Positions 52,956 to 61,522 of a stretch of 64,000 nt of DNA are shown here, piece by piece. The DNA lies in NCBI RefSeq assembly GCF_003050905.1, contig NZ_QAOT01000001.1; one strand, 5' to 3'. The stretch's first letter is position 1. Each line of letters opens with the position of its first letter. A program made the position numbers and the translations under genes. This DNA is from Cereibacter_A azotoformans (lineage in GTDB: Bacteria; Pseudomonadota; Alphaproteobacteria; Rhodobacterales; Rhodobacteraceae). The notes below the pieces were generated by a model. That model was not told the origin of the DNA. It ran no database searches and saw nothing but the letters and a program-made list of their open reading frames with translations.

Positions 52956-53417
52956 ATGGCAGTCCGGCTGGACGAGATGGACAGGAAAATCCTTGCCGAG
53001 CTGCAGGCCGACGCCAGCCAGTCGCTCGACGAGATCGCGCGCAAGGTGGGCTCATCCAAGACGCCGGTGTGGAATCGGATCCGGCGGATGCGCGAGGCGG
53101 GCGTCATCCTCAGGCAGACCGCCCTGCTTGATGCCGAGGCGCTGGGGCTCGAAGCCTGCTTCTTCGTGCTGATCCGCACCTCCGAGCACGAGGCCGAATG
53201 GCAGCGCAAGTTCCTCAAGGCGCTGCGGGAACGGCCCGAAGTGCTCGAGGCGCACAGGCTGGCTGGGGACATCGACTACATCCTCAAGGTCCGCGTGGCC
53301 AATGCGCGGGCCTACGACACCTTCTACCAGGCGCTCATATCCGAGGTGCGTATCTACAATGTGACGGCGCTCCTCTCGATGGAGGAGATCAAGGCCACCA
53401 CCGTCCTTCCCGTCTGA
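52956..53417 (+). CDS. Lrp/AsnC-family regulator beside the cys operon
   Basis: A 153-residue regulator: helix-turn-helix in residues about 5-60 ('LDEMDRKILAELQADASQSL', 'DEIARKVGSSKTPVWNRI') and a C-terminal RAM ligand domain. Divergent placement suggests control of cobA-cysIH, perhaps by cysteine; this is a known arrangement in Rhodobacterales. ATG at 52956 has GGGGAG eight bases upstream, so longer frames are not used. Confidence 0.85.
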   Translation: MAVRLDEMDRKILAELQADASQSLDEIARKVGSSKTPVWNRIRRMREAGVILRQTALLDAEALGLEACFFVLIRTSEHEAEWQRKFLKALRERPEVLEAHRLAGDIDYILKVRVANARAYDTFYQALISEVRIYNVTALLSMEEIKATTVLPV

Positions 53418-53454
53418 CCGGGCCGCCGCCGCGGACGGCGCCACCCCAGCGGAC

Positions 53455-53521
53455 CGGCTTTCACACTGGCGCAAATATCCCGCGGGGGTGCGGGGGCGCG
53501 AAGCCCCCGGCGCCGGCCGGC
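53455..53521 (+). repeat. Rhodobacterales-type intergenic repeat, copy 3
   Basis: Core TTTCACACTGGCGCAAATAT then CCCGCGGGGGTGCGGG and the hairpin GGGGGC-GCGAA-GCCCCC. Lies between the convergent Lrp-type and P450 genes. Confidence 0.75.
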
Positions 53522-54703
53522 TCAGGGCGCCACGATCAGCCGCTCGAGCCCGCGGAAATGCCAGCTGTCCGACCAGCGCGGCGGCTTGACGAGGTGCAGC
53601 CCCGGCAGACGGGTGAAGAGGATGGGCACGGCCGTGGCCAGTTCGAGCCGCGCAAGCGCCGCGCCCAGGCAGAAGTGCAGGCCGGCTCCGAAGGCGAGAT
53701 GGGGCTTCTCGGGCCGGTTCCAGAGGAAGCGGTCGGGTCGCTCCCACGGGCCGGGATCGCGGTTGGCGGCCGCCAGGAGCAGCGCCACCTCCTCGCCTTC
53801 GGCAAAGGTCCGGCCCATGATCTCGACCGGCGCGTAGGCGATGCGCCGGAAGAGATGCAGGGGCGGATCGAACCGGAGCATCTCCTCGACGGTGGCCGCG
53901 ATTCGGGCCGGTGCGAGCGCCTCGGGCGGTGTCCGATGCTGAAGGAGCGTCGCCACCGCGTTGCCGATCGCATGGACCGCCGCCTCGTGCCCCGCATTGA
54001 GGATCAGGATGCAGGTCGAGACGATTTCGTCGGTCGAGAGTTGCTGGCCGTCGGCTTCGGCCGCGATCAGATGGGTCAGCAGGTCGTCGGCGGGCCGATC
54101 GCGGCGATCCGCGATGTGAAGCCTCAGGAAGTCCGAGAAGGCGGCGGCGGCCTCTGCGGCGCGCTCTTCCGTCTGGCGGTTCCGCCCCGCCTGATACACG
54201 GCGACCATCGCCGAGGACCAGCGCAGAAGCTCGGGGGCGAGCGTCTCGGGAATGCCGATCAGCCGCGCGATGAGGGTGATGGGCAGGCGCTGGCTGAAGG
54301 CCGGCAGCAGGTCGAACGGCCCGCCCGGCATATCGTCGATGAGCCCGTGTGCCAGCCGGGCGATCTGGGGCTGCATCGAGCCGAGCCGCCGCGTGGTGAA
54401 GGCGCGGAGCACGAGGTTGCGCAGCCGCGTGTGGCGCGGCGGCTCGAGCTCCAGCATTGAATGCTCCTCCACGGCCGCGAAGGGGGCCAGATGCGGGGGC
54501 ACCGGGGCGCGTCGCTCTGCCGGAACCTCGCGGCCGAATCGCCGGTCGCGCAGGATCGCATTGGCCGCGGCGTATGAGGTGGTGCAGATGACATCGAGCT
54601 CTTCCCACCGGAAGAACGGCCCGGCCGTGCGCGCCTGCCGGTAGAAGCGGTAGGGATCGCGGAGGAAGCGTCGGTCGTGGGGCGATTGGCTCAGGGTCTT
54701 CAT
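53522..54703 (-). CDS. Cytochrome P450
   Basis: A 393-residue soluble P450. Oxygen-binding helix 'ILNAGHEAAVHAIGNAV', heme loop 'HLAFGAGLHFCLGAALARLEL' with the ligand Cys, and 'RLRNLVLRAFTTRR' in helix C. Bacterial class I type, needing a ferredoxin and reductase that are not encoded adjacent. The substrate is unknown. The AGHEA motif differs from the common AGxET, with Ala at the usual Thr, which may alter proton delivery. Start 54703 ('MKTLSQSPHD') gives the family length. Confidence 0.88.
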   Translation of the reverse strand: MKTLSQSPHDRRFLRDPYRFYRQARTAGPFFRWEELDVICTTSYAAANAILRDRRFGREVPAERRAPVPPHLAPFAAVEEHSMLELEPPRHTRLRNLVLRAFTTRRLGSMQPQIARLAHGLIDDMPGGPFDLLPAFSQRLPITLIARLIGIPETLAPELLRWSSAMVAVYQAGRNRQTEERAAEAAAAFSDFLRLHIADRRDRPADDLLTHLIAAEADGQQLSTDEIVSTCILILNAGHEAAVHAIGNAVATLLQHRTPPEALAPARIAATVEEMLRFDPPLHLFRRIAYAPVEIMGRTFAEGEEVALLLAAANRDPGPWERPDRFLWNRPEKPHLAFGAGLHFCLGAALARLELATAVPILFTRLPGLHLVKPPRWSDSWHFRGLERLIVAP

Positions 54704-54864
54704 CGGCCGGGCAAGGGTTCCGCGCTGTCGGCGGAGCCTGGCCACTGACCGGGCCCCGCCCCGAAAGGATGACCGACGGGCCGCTGGCTGTCCAGTTCGC
54801 CGGCGGGTGGTCGGTCCCGCCCGGCAGTATTGCATCCCGGAGGAAGATGCGGTGGGTGGGTCAA

Positions 54865-54932
54865 CCGGGGCCGGCCGCCGGGGCTCTGCCCCGGACCCCG
54901 GGATATTTCGGCCAGAATGAAAGGGCGCCGGA
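54865..54932 (-). repeat. Rhodobacterales-type intergenic repeat, copy 4 (inverted)
   Basis: On the minus strand: CTTTCATTCTGGCCGAAATA, then TCCCGGGGTCCGGGG and the hairpin GGGGC-AGA-GCCCC. Lies between the P450 and tpiA. Confidence 0.75.
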
Positions 54933-55000
54933 TGCGCGCATTCCTCCTGTGCATTGCGGGCGGGGCCCTCCCGTGGGCGGGAGGGGCGCGCGCGCGGACG

Positions 55001-55738
55001 TCAGGCGGCCGAGAGGGCGGCGACGATGCCGCCGAAATCCGCGGCCTTGAGGCTTGCGCCGCCGACGAGCGCCCCGTCCACGTTCGGCACCGCGAAGATC
55101 TCGGCCGCGTTCGAGGGTTTCACCGAGCCGCCGTAGAGCAGGCGGAAGCCGCTCGCATCCGCGAAACGCTCGGCCAGACGGGCGCGCAGGAAGCCGTGGA
55201 CTTCGGCAATCTCGGCGGTCGTGGGCGTGCGCCCGGTGCCGATCGCCCAGACCGGCTCATAGGCGATCACGGTCCGGAGGGCCGTGGCGCCGTCGGGCAC
55301 CGAGCCCGCGAGTTGCGCCCCGATCACGTCGAGCGTCTGGCCCGCGTCGCGCTGCGCCTCGGTCTCGCCCACGCAGATGATCGCCACAAGCCCCGCGGCA
55401 TGGACCGCCTCGGCCTTGAGCCTGACGAGCGAGTCGCTCTCGCCGTGGTCCGCCCGGCGCTCCGAATGGCCGAGGATCACATGGCTGGCCCCGGCATCGG
55501 CCAGCATGGCGGCGGAAATGTCGCCGGTATGGGCGCCCGAGACCTTGGGGTGGCAGTCCTGACCGCCGACCATCAGGTCCGACGTCGCGCGCGCCGCCAT
55601 GCGGGACAGCAGCGTCGCAGGCGGGCAGATCAGCATCTCGCAGTGCGGCGCCGGATGGGCGGCCATCAGGGCATCGATCTCTGCGAGATCGGCCTCGGTT
55701 CCGTTCATCTTCCAGTTCCCCGCTGCAAGCTTGCGCAT
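55001..55738 (-). CDS. tpiA: Triosephosphate isomerase
   Basis: A 245-residue TIM barrel. Active-site Lys in 'LAAGNWKMNG', electrophile His in 'VILGHSERR', catalytic Glu in 'IAYEPVWAIGTG' and the phosphate loop 'YGGSVKPSNA'. Interconverts DHAP and glyceraldehyde-3-phosphate in glycolysis, gluconeogenesis and the Calvin cycle. Start 55738 ('MRKLAAGNW'). Confidence 0.95.
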   Translation of the reverse strand: MRKLAAGNWKMNGTEADLAEIDALMAAHPAPHCEMLICPPATLLSRMAARATSDLMVGGQDCHPKVSGAHTGDISAAMLADAGASHVILGHSERRADHGESDSLVRLKAEAVHAAGLVAIICVGETEAQRDAGQTLDVIGAQLAGSVPDGATALRTVIAYEPVWAIGTGRTPTTAEIAEVHGFLRARLAERFADASGFRLLYGGSVKPSNAAEIFAVPNVDGALVGGASLKAADFGGIVAALSAA

Positions 55739-55806
55739 GTCCGTCCCCTTGTGTGTTTCGGTCGGGGACTTGTTATGCCAAGCGGGCCGGCGGGAAAAGC
55801 CTTGGC

Positions 55807-56163
55807 TCAGGCTTCGGCGTCGCGGAACTTGATCGATTCGCCGCAGCCGCAGGCATCCACCACATTCGGATTGCGGAACTTGAAGCCGGATTCGATGAGC
55901 CCCGTCTCGTAGTCGATCTCGGTTCCGAACAGGAACATCTGGGCCATCGGGGCGATCATGACCCGGGCGCCCTCCTGCTCGACCGTCTCGTCCATCGGGT
56001 TGATGTCCGCGACGTAATCCATCGTGTATTCCATGCCCGCGCAGCCGCCCTTCTTCACGCCGATGCGCAGCCCCTTGGAGCCCTGCTTCTGCATCAGCCG
56101 CGCGATCTGCCGGGCGGCGGCGGGGGTGAGGGTGACGGCCTGCTTGCCGGGGATGGAGAACAT
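55807..56163 (-). CDS. A-type Fe-S cluster carrier (IscA/ErpA/SufA-like)
   Basis: A 118-residue A-type carrier with the three conserved cysteines in 'VKKGGCAGMEYTM' and 'DACGCGESIKF'. It holds and delivers iron-sulfur clusters. Encoded 120 bp from a SufT-like gene on the same strand, hinting at a small Fe-S maturation unit without the rest of suf. Confidence 0.9.
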   Translation of the reverse strand: MFSIPGKQAVTLTPAAARQIARLMQKQGSKGLRIGVKKGGCAGMEYTMDYVADINPMDETVEQEGARVMIAPMAQMFLFGTEIDYETGLIESGFKFRNPNVVDACGCGESIKFRDAEA

Positions 56164-56283
56164 CGGAAGAACCTCTCGCTTGTCGGGCGGATATGGGAGG
56201 AGGAAGGGCCGGTCTCAAGTCCCGGAGACGGGCTGCCGGCGCGTCCCGTGCCGGCGGGAGAGCCGCATCCTGCCCTGGTGCCC

Positions 56284-56646
56284 TTACATGAAGCCGAGTT
56301 CGAGCCGGGCCTCGTCGGACATCATGTCCATGCCCCAGGGCGGATCGAAGGTCATGCCGACGGCGACGGACTTCACCCCCGCAACCGGCTCGACCGCATC
56401 CTGCACCCAGCCGGGCATCTCGCCCGCCACCGGGCAGCCCGGTGCGGTGAGCGTCATTATGATCTCGATATCGTTCTCGGCCGAAATGTCGATCGTGTAG
56501 ATCAGGCCGAGGTCGAAGATGTTCACCGGGATCTCGGGGTCGTAAACCGTGCGGCAGGCCTCGACGATCGTCTCGTAGAGCGGATGGTCGGTCGTCGACG
56601 GCTTGATGAGGGGGGCGCCCTCGATCATGTCCTGTTGCTGGTTCAT
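56284..56646 (-). CDS. SufT/MIP18-family (DUF59) Fe-S maturation protein
   Basis: A 120-residue DUF59 protein: 'VYDPEIPVNIFDLGLIYTID', 'TAPGCPVAGEMPGWVQDAV' with the conserved Cys, and 'FDPPWGMDMMSDEARLELG'. SufT proteins assist Fe-S maturation; the extended C-terminus is typical of the version found at the end of suf operons. Here the rest of suf is not in the window. Confidence 0.88.
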   Translation of the reverse strand: MNQQQDMIEGAPLIKPSTTDHPLYETIVEACRTVYDPEIPVNIFDLGLIYTIDISAENDIEIIMTLTAPGCPVAGEMPGWVQDAVEPVAGVKSVAVGMTFDPPWGMDMMSDEARLELGFM

Positions 56647-56837
56647 GGGAGCCTCGCGCGTTTCTGACAGTTTATATAAGGAAAGACGGCCGCGAGGTCC
56701 AGTGGCGACGAGGTCCGCGGCGACGGGGAGTTCCACCCACGTCTGGCGCGTCTGCGGAAAATCCGCGACAAGGCGGGCTTGCGGGGCGAACGTCCCGCGC
56801 TCCATAGTCGCGAGCCTGATCCGATGGGTGTTTCTCG

Positions 56838-58094
56838 TTGAGCTTTCGCTTCGTCCACACGGCTGATCTTCATCTCGATGCGCCGCTGAAGGCCATCGCC
56901 TTCCGTGACGCCGCCCTTGCCCGCGAGGTCGCCGGCGCGTCCCGCGCGGCCTTTTCCCGCATCGTCGATCTGTGCATCGGTGAGCGCGCGGCCTTCCTGC
57001 TGATCGCGGGCGACCTGTGGGACGGGGACTACAGCTCCACCAAGACGCCACGCTTCCTCAAGCAGGAGCTCCTGAGGCTGCATCGCGCGGGCATCCGCTG
57101 TTACATCATCCGGGGCAACCATGACGCGATGGCCCGCCAGACCGGAGAGCTGGAGGCCCCCGACAACACGCTCGTATTCGGTGGGCGCCCCTCGACGCAG
57201 GAGCTGGAGATCGACGGCGACCGGATCGCCATCCACGGCCTCAGTTTCCGCGAGGTCCATGCCGCCGAAAGCCTGCTTCCGCGCTATCCTCCGCCGAAAC
57301 AGGGCGCCTTCAACATCGGCATGCTGCACACCAGCCTGAACGGCAGCCCCGGTCACGATCCTTATGCGCCCTGCAGCCTCGCCGAGCTGGAGGCGCATGG
57401 CTACGACTACTGGGCCCTCGGCCATATCCACCGCCGCTTCGAACATGCGGGACGGGCGACCATCGTCATGCCCGGCATCCCGCAGGGCCGCGATATCGGC
57501 GAGGCGGGGCCGATGTCCGTCACGCTGGTCACCGTAACCGATGACGGGAGTGTGACGACAGAGCCGCGGCAGGTCGCGCCTCTCCGGTTCGACCGGATGG
57601 CGATCGACTGCGGCCCGGTCGAGGACTGGCCGGACCTGCTCAAACGCCTCGAGACCGAGATCAACCGCATCGGCCGCGCCCCCCGCTTCGAGGATCACCT
57701 CGTCCTGCGGCCCGTCCTGCAGGGCGCCTCGCCGCTTGCCTGGCGGGTGCGGCGCGATCTTGACCGGCTGACCGAGGAGGCGCGGTCCTTCGCGGCCGAT
57801 GCCGGGGTCTGGATCGACAGGCTCGAATGCCAGTTGGCCGACGGGCAGGCGGCCGCGATCGAGGCGCAGCTGCCCGCGGATCTGGTGCGGATGGTGCGGC
57901 AGGATCTTCCGGCCGATCCGGGCCTTGCCGCGGCCCTTGCCTCGGCCGCGCAGGATCTGGCGCGCGATCTTCCGCCCGAGTTGCGCGACATGCTGGGCGC
58001 GGATGAGGCAGAGCTGGCCGCGCTCTGCCAGCGCCTGCTGGCCGAGGGCTCGCCGGCCGTTCTTGCCCGCCTCGCCAGCGACAGGACCGGGTGA
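56838..58094 (+). CDS. SbcD/YhaO-like DNA repair nuclease
   Basis: A 418-residue calcineurin-like metallophosphatase of the Mre11/SbcD/YhaO group. Metal motifs: 'HTADLHLDAP', 'LLIAGDLWDGD', 'IIRGNHDAMA', 'LHTSLNGSP' and 'WALGHIHRRFE'. Paired with the ATPase that follows (stop and start overlap TGATG), it should process broken or hairpin DNA. Start is a TTG at 56838 with a weak upstream site. Confidence 0.85.
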   Translation: MSFRFVHTADLHLDAPLKAIAFRDAALAREVAGASRAAFSRIVDLCIGERAAFLLIAGDLWDGDYSSTKTPRFLKQELLRLHRAGIRCYIIRGNHDAMARQTGELEAPDNTLVFGGRPSTQELEIDGDRIAIHGLSFREVHAAESLLPRYPPPKQGAFNIGMLHTSLNGSPGHDPYAPCSLAELEAHGYDYWALGHIHRRFEHAGRATIVMPGIPQGRDIGEAGPMSVTLVTVTDDGSVTTEPRQVAPLRFDRMAIDCGPVEDWPDLLKRLETEINRIGRAPRFEDHLVLRPVLQGASPLAWRVRRDLDRLTEEARSFAADAGVWIDRLECQLADGQAAAIEAQLPADLVRMVRQDLPADPGLAAALASAAQDLARDLPPELRDMLGADEAELAALCQRLLAEGSPAVLARLASDRTG

Positions 58095-61000
58095 TGCGTC
58101 TCGACCGTCTCGACCTGACCCGCTACGGCCGGTTCACCGACAAGCGCCTGGACTTCGCCGCCCCCGCACCCGGCGGGCCGGACCTGCATGTGGTCTTCGG
58201 ACCGAACGAGGCGGGAAAGTCCACGCTCTTCTCGGCCTGGCTCGACCTGCTGTTCGGCATCCCGCTGCGCAGCCGCTACGACTTCCTCCACCGCGGCCCG
58301 ACCATGCAGATCGGGGCGCAGCTCAGCCATGCGGGGGGGCGGCTCGATCTCAGGCGGCTCAAGCGCAACAACGCGAGCCTGCTGGACGGCCATGATGCCG
58401 TTTTGCCCGAGACCGTGGTGCAATCGCTGCTCGGCGGCCTCTCGCGCGAGGGCTACTCGGCCATGTTCTCGCTGGATGATGACACGCTCGAGAAGGGCGG
58501 CGACAGCATCCTCGCCAACCGGGGCGATCTGGGCGAGATGCTCTTCTCGGCCAGCGCCGGCCTTTCCGATCTCGCGCCCCGACTCGAGAGCGTCCGGGCC
58601 GAGCTTGACGGATTCCACCGCACCGGCAAGCGGAGCGGCTGGCTTTGCGACGCCCGGCGGCAGTTGGCGGATCTCGACGCGCGCCGGCGCAAGACCGAGG
58701 TGACGGCGGGGGCGTTGCAGAGGCTCACGCGCGAGGCGGCGGCGGCCGAGGCGGCGTGGCGCGAGGCGCGGGCCCGCGAGGATGCCCTTCAGGTCGAGTT
58801 GCTGCATCTGCAGGACCTTGCCGCCGCCGTCCCGCTGCGCAGCCAGCGCGCGGGGCTCGAGGTGCGGCTCGGCCCGATTCGTCATCTGCCCGATGCCGAC
58901 CCGGCGCTGCGGGACCGGGTCGAGGCCATCGAGCGTGACCGCCTGACGCTGGAGGCCCGGATCTCGGATCGGGGGGTGCGTCTTGAGGCGCTCGACGCAC
59001 GGGTGGCCGCGCTGGCCACCGATCCGGCGGTGCTCGGGCAGTCCGAGGCCATCGACGCGGCCGAGGTGCTGCGGCCCGAGCATGAGGCGGCGCTCAAGGA
59101 TCTGCCGCGCCGACGGCAGGAGGCCGACGAGGCGCTTGCGCGGCTCAAGGCGCTCCTGTTCGAGCTTGGCCGCGCCGAGGGGGCCGCGGGCGATCTCGTG
59201 CTGCCTGCCGCGACGCTGGGCCGGATGCGGGCGCTGCTGGCGGAACGGTCCGGGCTTGCCGCCGCCGCCAGCGCCGCCGCGGCCGAGCGGCGAAAGGCGG
59301 TCGAGCATCTGGCGCGCGAGCGCGACCGGCTGGGCGATCCCGGCCCGGACGAGGATGAGGCGATGCTGTCGCCGCTTCTCGCCCGCCTGCGCGCGCAGGA
59401 CCCCGCCGACCTCCGCCTGCGTGCGCTGCGCGACCGCGATCAGGCGCGGGAGCGGCTCGGGGCTGCGCTGGCGCGTCTGGCTCCGTGGAGTGGCGACGGC
59501 GAGAGCCTTGAGCCCCTTGCCGTCCCATCGCCTGCGCAGATCGCCGGATGGGAGGCCCGTCTGGAGGCCGCCCGTCAGGAAGAGGCCGATGCCGCCCGAG
59601 AGGCCGAGGCCGTCGGCGCGGATCTGGACCGTGTCCGGTCCGACCGAGCGCGGCGAATGGCAGCCGGGACGGCCGTAGGCGCCACGCTGGCGGATGTGGC
59701 CGCCGTGCGAGGCCGGCGGGAGTCGCTCTGGGCTGCCCATCTCGCGACGCTGGATGCCGACAGCGCGACGAGGTTCGAGCAGGCGATGCGCGAGGATGAC
59801 CGCCTCTCGTCCCTGCTGGCCGAGGCCATGGCCGAAGCCCGGCGAGAGGCGCTCGATCAGGCCGATGAGGACCGGCTCTCGGACAGGCTTTCCGCGTCCC
59901 GGACCCGGCAGGATGGCGCAGCGGCGGCATCGGCCGGCATCCGGGATGCGGTCGCGGAGACATGCGCCCGGCTGGGCCTCGGGCACATGTCCCTTGCGGA
60001 TCTGAAGGCGTGGCTCGAGCTGCGGCAGGCGGCCCTCGCGGCGCTTGCCGCGTGCCGCGAGGCCGAGGCCGGCCTCCGCCGCGCCGACGAGGCCGTGGCC
60101 GGAGCCGCGCAGGCGCTTGCCGCGGCGCTCGGGCAGTCGGAGGGCGCCTATGAGCCGCTTCTGGCCCTTGCTGCCGCGCGCAACGAGGCGGCCGAGCGGC
60201 GGCGCGAGGCCCGGCGGCATCTCGCCGCGCTGCTCTCCGACCTGCGCGAGCGGGAACAGGCGGACCGGGAGGCCGCTGAGGGCCTCGCCCGCTGGCAGCG
60301 GGAGTGGGCGGCCGCAAGCCGCGGCACCCTCCTCGCCGACCATCCCGACATGTCGCCGGAACTGGGCCGGATGCTCGACCTGCTCGACGAGCTGGGGGCG
60401 ACCGACCGCACCCTTGCCGGGCTCGAGGACCGGATCTCCAAGATGGAGGCGAACCGGGATCGCTTCCGCCGGGCGCGGGCCGAGGTGCTGACGGCGCTCG
60501 ATCTGGACGAGGCGACGGCATGGCCTGAGGTGCTGGCACGGCTGCGCCGGGCCCAGGACGCGCTTCGCGACCGGCACCAGCTGGCCGCGCAGATCGCGGA
60601 CGAGCGGTGCCAGGATGCCGAGGATCGCCGCGCCCTTGCGGCCCGGCAGCAGGAGGCCGCGGCGCTGGGCGCCTCGCTGGGCTGGGAGGAGGGCAGCCTT
60701 TCGGACCATGTCGCAGCCTGCCTCGAGGCCACGACCTTGCGCCGGGAACTTGCGGCGCTGGATGCGGCTCTTGCGGGGCGGCCCTGTCCGGCCGAGGGGG
60801 ACGATCCCGAAGCCCTCCGCCAGCGGATCGGGACGCTGAAGGCGGATCAGCAGCTTCTACGGGCGCGGACCGAGACCTGTCTGGCCGCCCATCTCGAGGC
60901 GGCGCGCCAGATCGAGGCGGTGGGGGGCGATGACGCCCTTGCCCGCCTGGCGTTCGAGCGGGAGAACCTGCTGCTCGAGATCCACGACCGGGCGCGGGAG

Positions 61001-61477
61001 CATCTGGCCGCCCGCTTCGGGCTGATCGCGGTCGAGGCCGGGCTCCGCCGCTACCGGGACCAGCATCGCAGCGCCATGCTCGCCCGTGCCGCCGCCGCCT
61101 TCCGCCTGCTCAGCCGGGGCGCCTATTCGGGTCTTGCCGCCCAGCCGGACGGCGCGCAGGAGGTGCTGGTCGCCCTGGGCGCGGACGGTGGCACCAAGCT
61201 TGCGACGGATCTTTCCAAGGGCACGCGGTTCCAGCTCTATCTGGCTCTGCGGATCGCGGGCTACCACGAGCTTGCGCAAAGCCGGCCGGCCGTGCCCTTC
61301 ATCGCCGACGACATCATGGAGACCTTCGACGACGACCGCTCGGCCGCGGCCTTCGCGCTGCTGTCCGAGATGTCGCGGGTGGGGCAGGTGATCTACCTCA
61401 CCCACCACCGCCACCTGTGCGAGATCGCCCGGGACGCCTGCCCCGGGGCCAACATCATCGATCTGCAGCAGGCGTGA
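58094..61477 (+). CDS. SbcC/YhaN-like long coiled-coil ATPase
   Basis: A 1127-residue AAA_27/YhaN-type protein. N-terminal Walker A 'VVFGPNEAGKSTLFSAW' and 'DLLFGIPLRSRYDFLHRGP' are characteristic. The centre (about 190-900) is a long coiled coil rich in Ala, Arg and Glu. The C-terminus carries the signature 'LSKGTRFQLYLALRIAGYHELA' and Walker B 'VPFIADDIMETFDDDRS'. It should form an SMC-like clamp with the nuclease upstream. Compared with SbcC it lacks an obvious zinc-hook CxxC, as expected for YhaN types. Confidence 0.88.
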   Translation: MRLDRLDLTRYGRFTDKRLDFAAPAPGGPDLHVVFGPNEAGKSTLFSAWLDLLFGIPLRSRYDFLHRGPTMQIGAQLSHAGGRLDLRRLKRNNASLLDGHDAVLPETVVQSLLGGLSREGYSAMFSLDDDTLEKGGDSILANRGDLGEMLFSASAGLSDLAPRLESVRAELDGFHRTGKRSGWLCDARRQLADLDARRRKTEVTAGALQRLTREAAAAEAAWREARAREDALQVELLHLQDLAAAVPLRSQRAGLEVRLGPIRHLPDADPALRDRVEAIERDRLTLEARISDRGVRLEALDARVAALATDPAVLGQSEAIDAAEVLRPEHEAALKDLPRRRQEADEALARLKALLFELGRAEGAAGDLVLPAATLGRMRALLAERSGLAAAASAAAAERRKAVEHLARERDRLGDPGPDEDEAMLSPLLARLRAQDPADLRLRALRDRDQARERLGAALARLAPWSGDGESLEPLAVPSPAQIAGWEARLEAARQEEADAAREAEAVGADLDRVRSDRARRMAAGTAVGATLADVAAVRGRRESLWAAHLATLDADSATRFEQAMREDDRLSSLLAEAMAEARREALDQADEDRLSDRLSASRTRQDGAAAASAGIRDAVAETCARLGLGHMSLADLKAWLELRQAALAALAACREAEAGLRRADEAVAGAAQALAAALGQSEGAYEPLLALAAARNEAAERRREARRHLAALLSDLREREQADREAAEGLARWQREWAAASRGTLLADHPDMSPELGRMLDLLDELGATDRTLAGLEDRISKMEANRDRFRRARAEVLTALDLDEATAWPEVLARLRRAQDALRDRHQLAAQIADERCQDAEDRRALAARQQEAAALGASLGWEEGSLSDHVAACLEATTLRRELAALDAALAGRPCPAEGDDPEALRQRIGTLKADQQLLRARTETCLAAHLEAARQIEAVGGDDALARLAFERENLLLEIHDRAREHLAARFGLIAVEAGLRRYRDQHRSAMLARAAAAFRLLSRGAYSGLAAQPDGAQEVLVALGADGGTKLATDLSKGTRFQLYLALRIAGYHELAQSRPAVPFIADDIMETFDDDRSAAAFALLSEMSRVGQVIYLTHHRHLCEIARDACPGANIIDLQQA

Positions 61478-61522
61478 CGCCCCCGTCCGTGCCCCGGCCC
61501 AGGCGCAGGTCGAGAAGTTCCC

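Noticed and set aside
57695..60709. 1004-residue open frame antisense to the SbcC-like gene
   Set aside because: Same G/C-bias artefact; no ribosome site and no recognisable motif.
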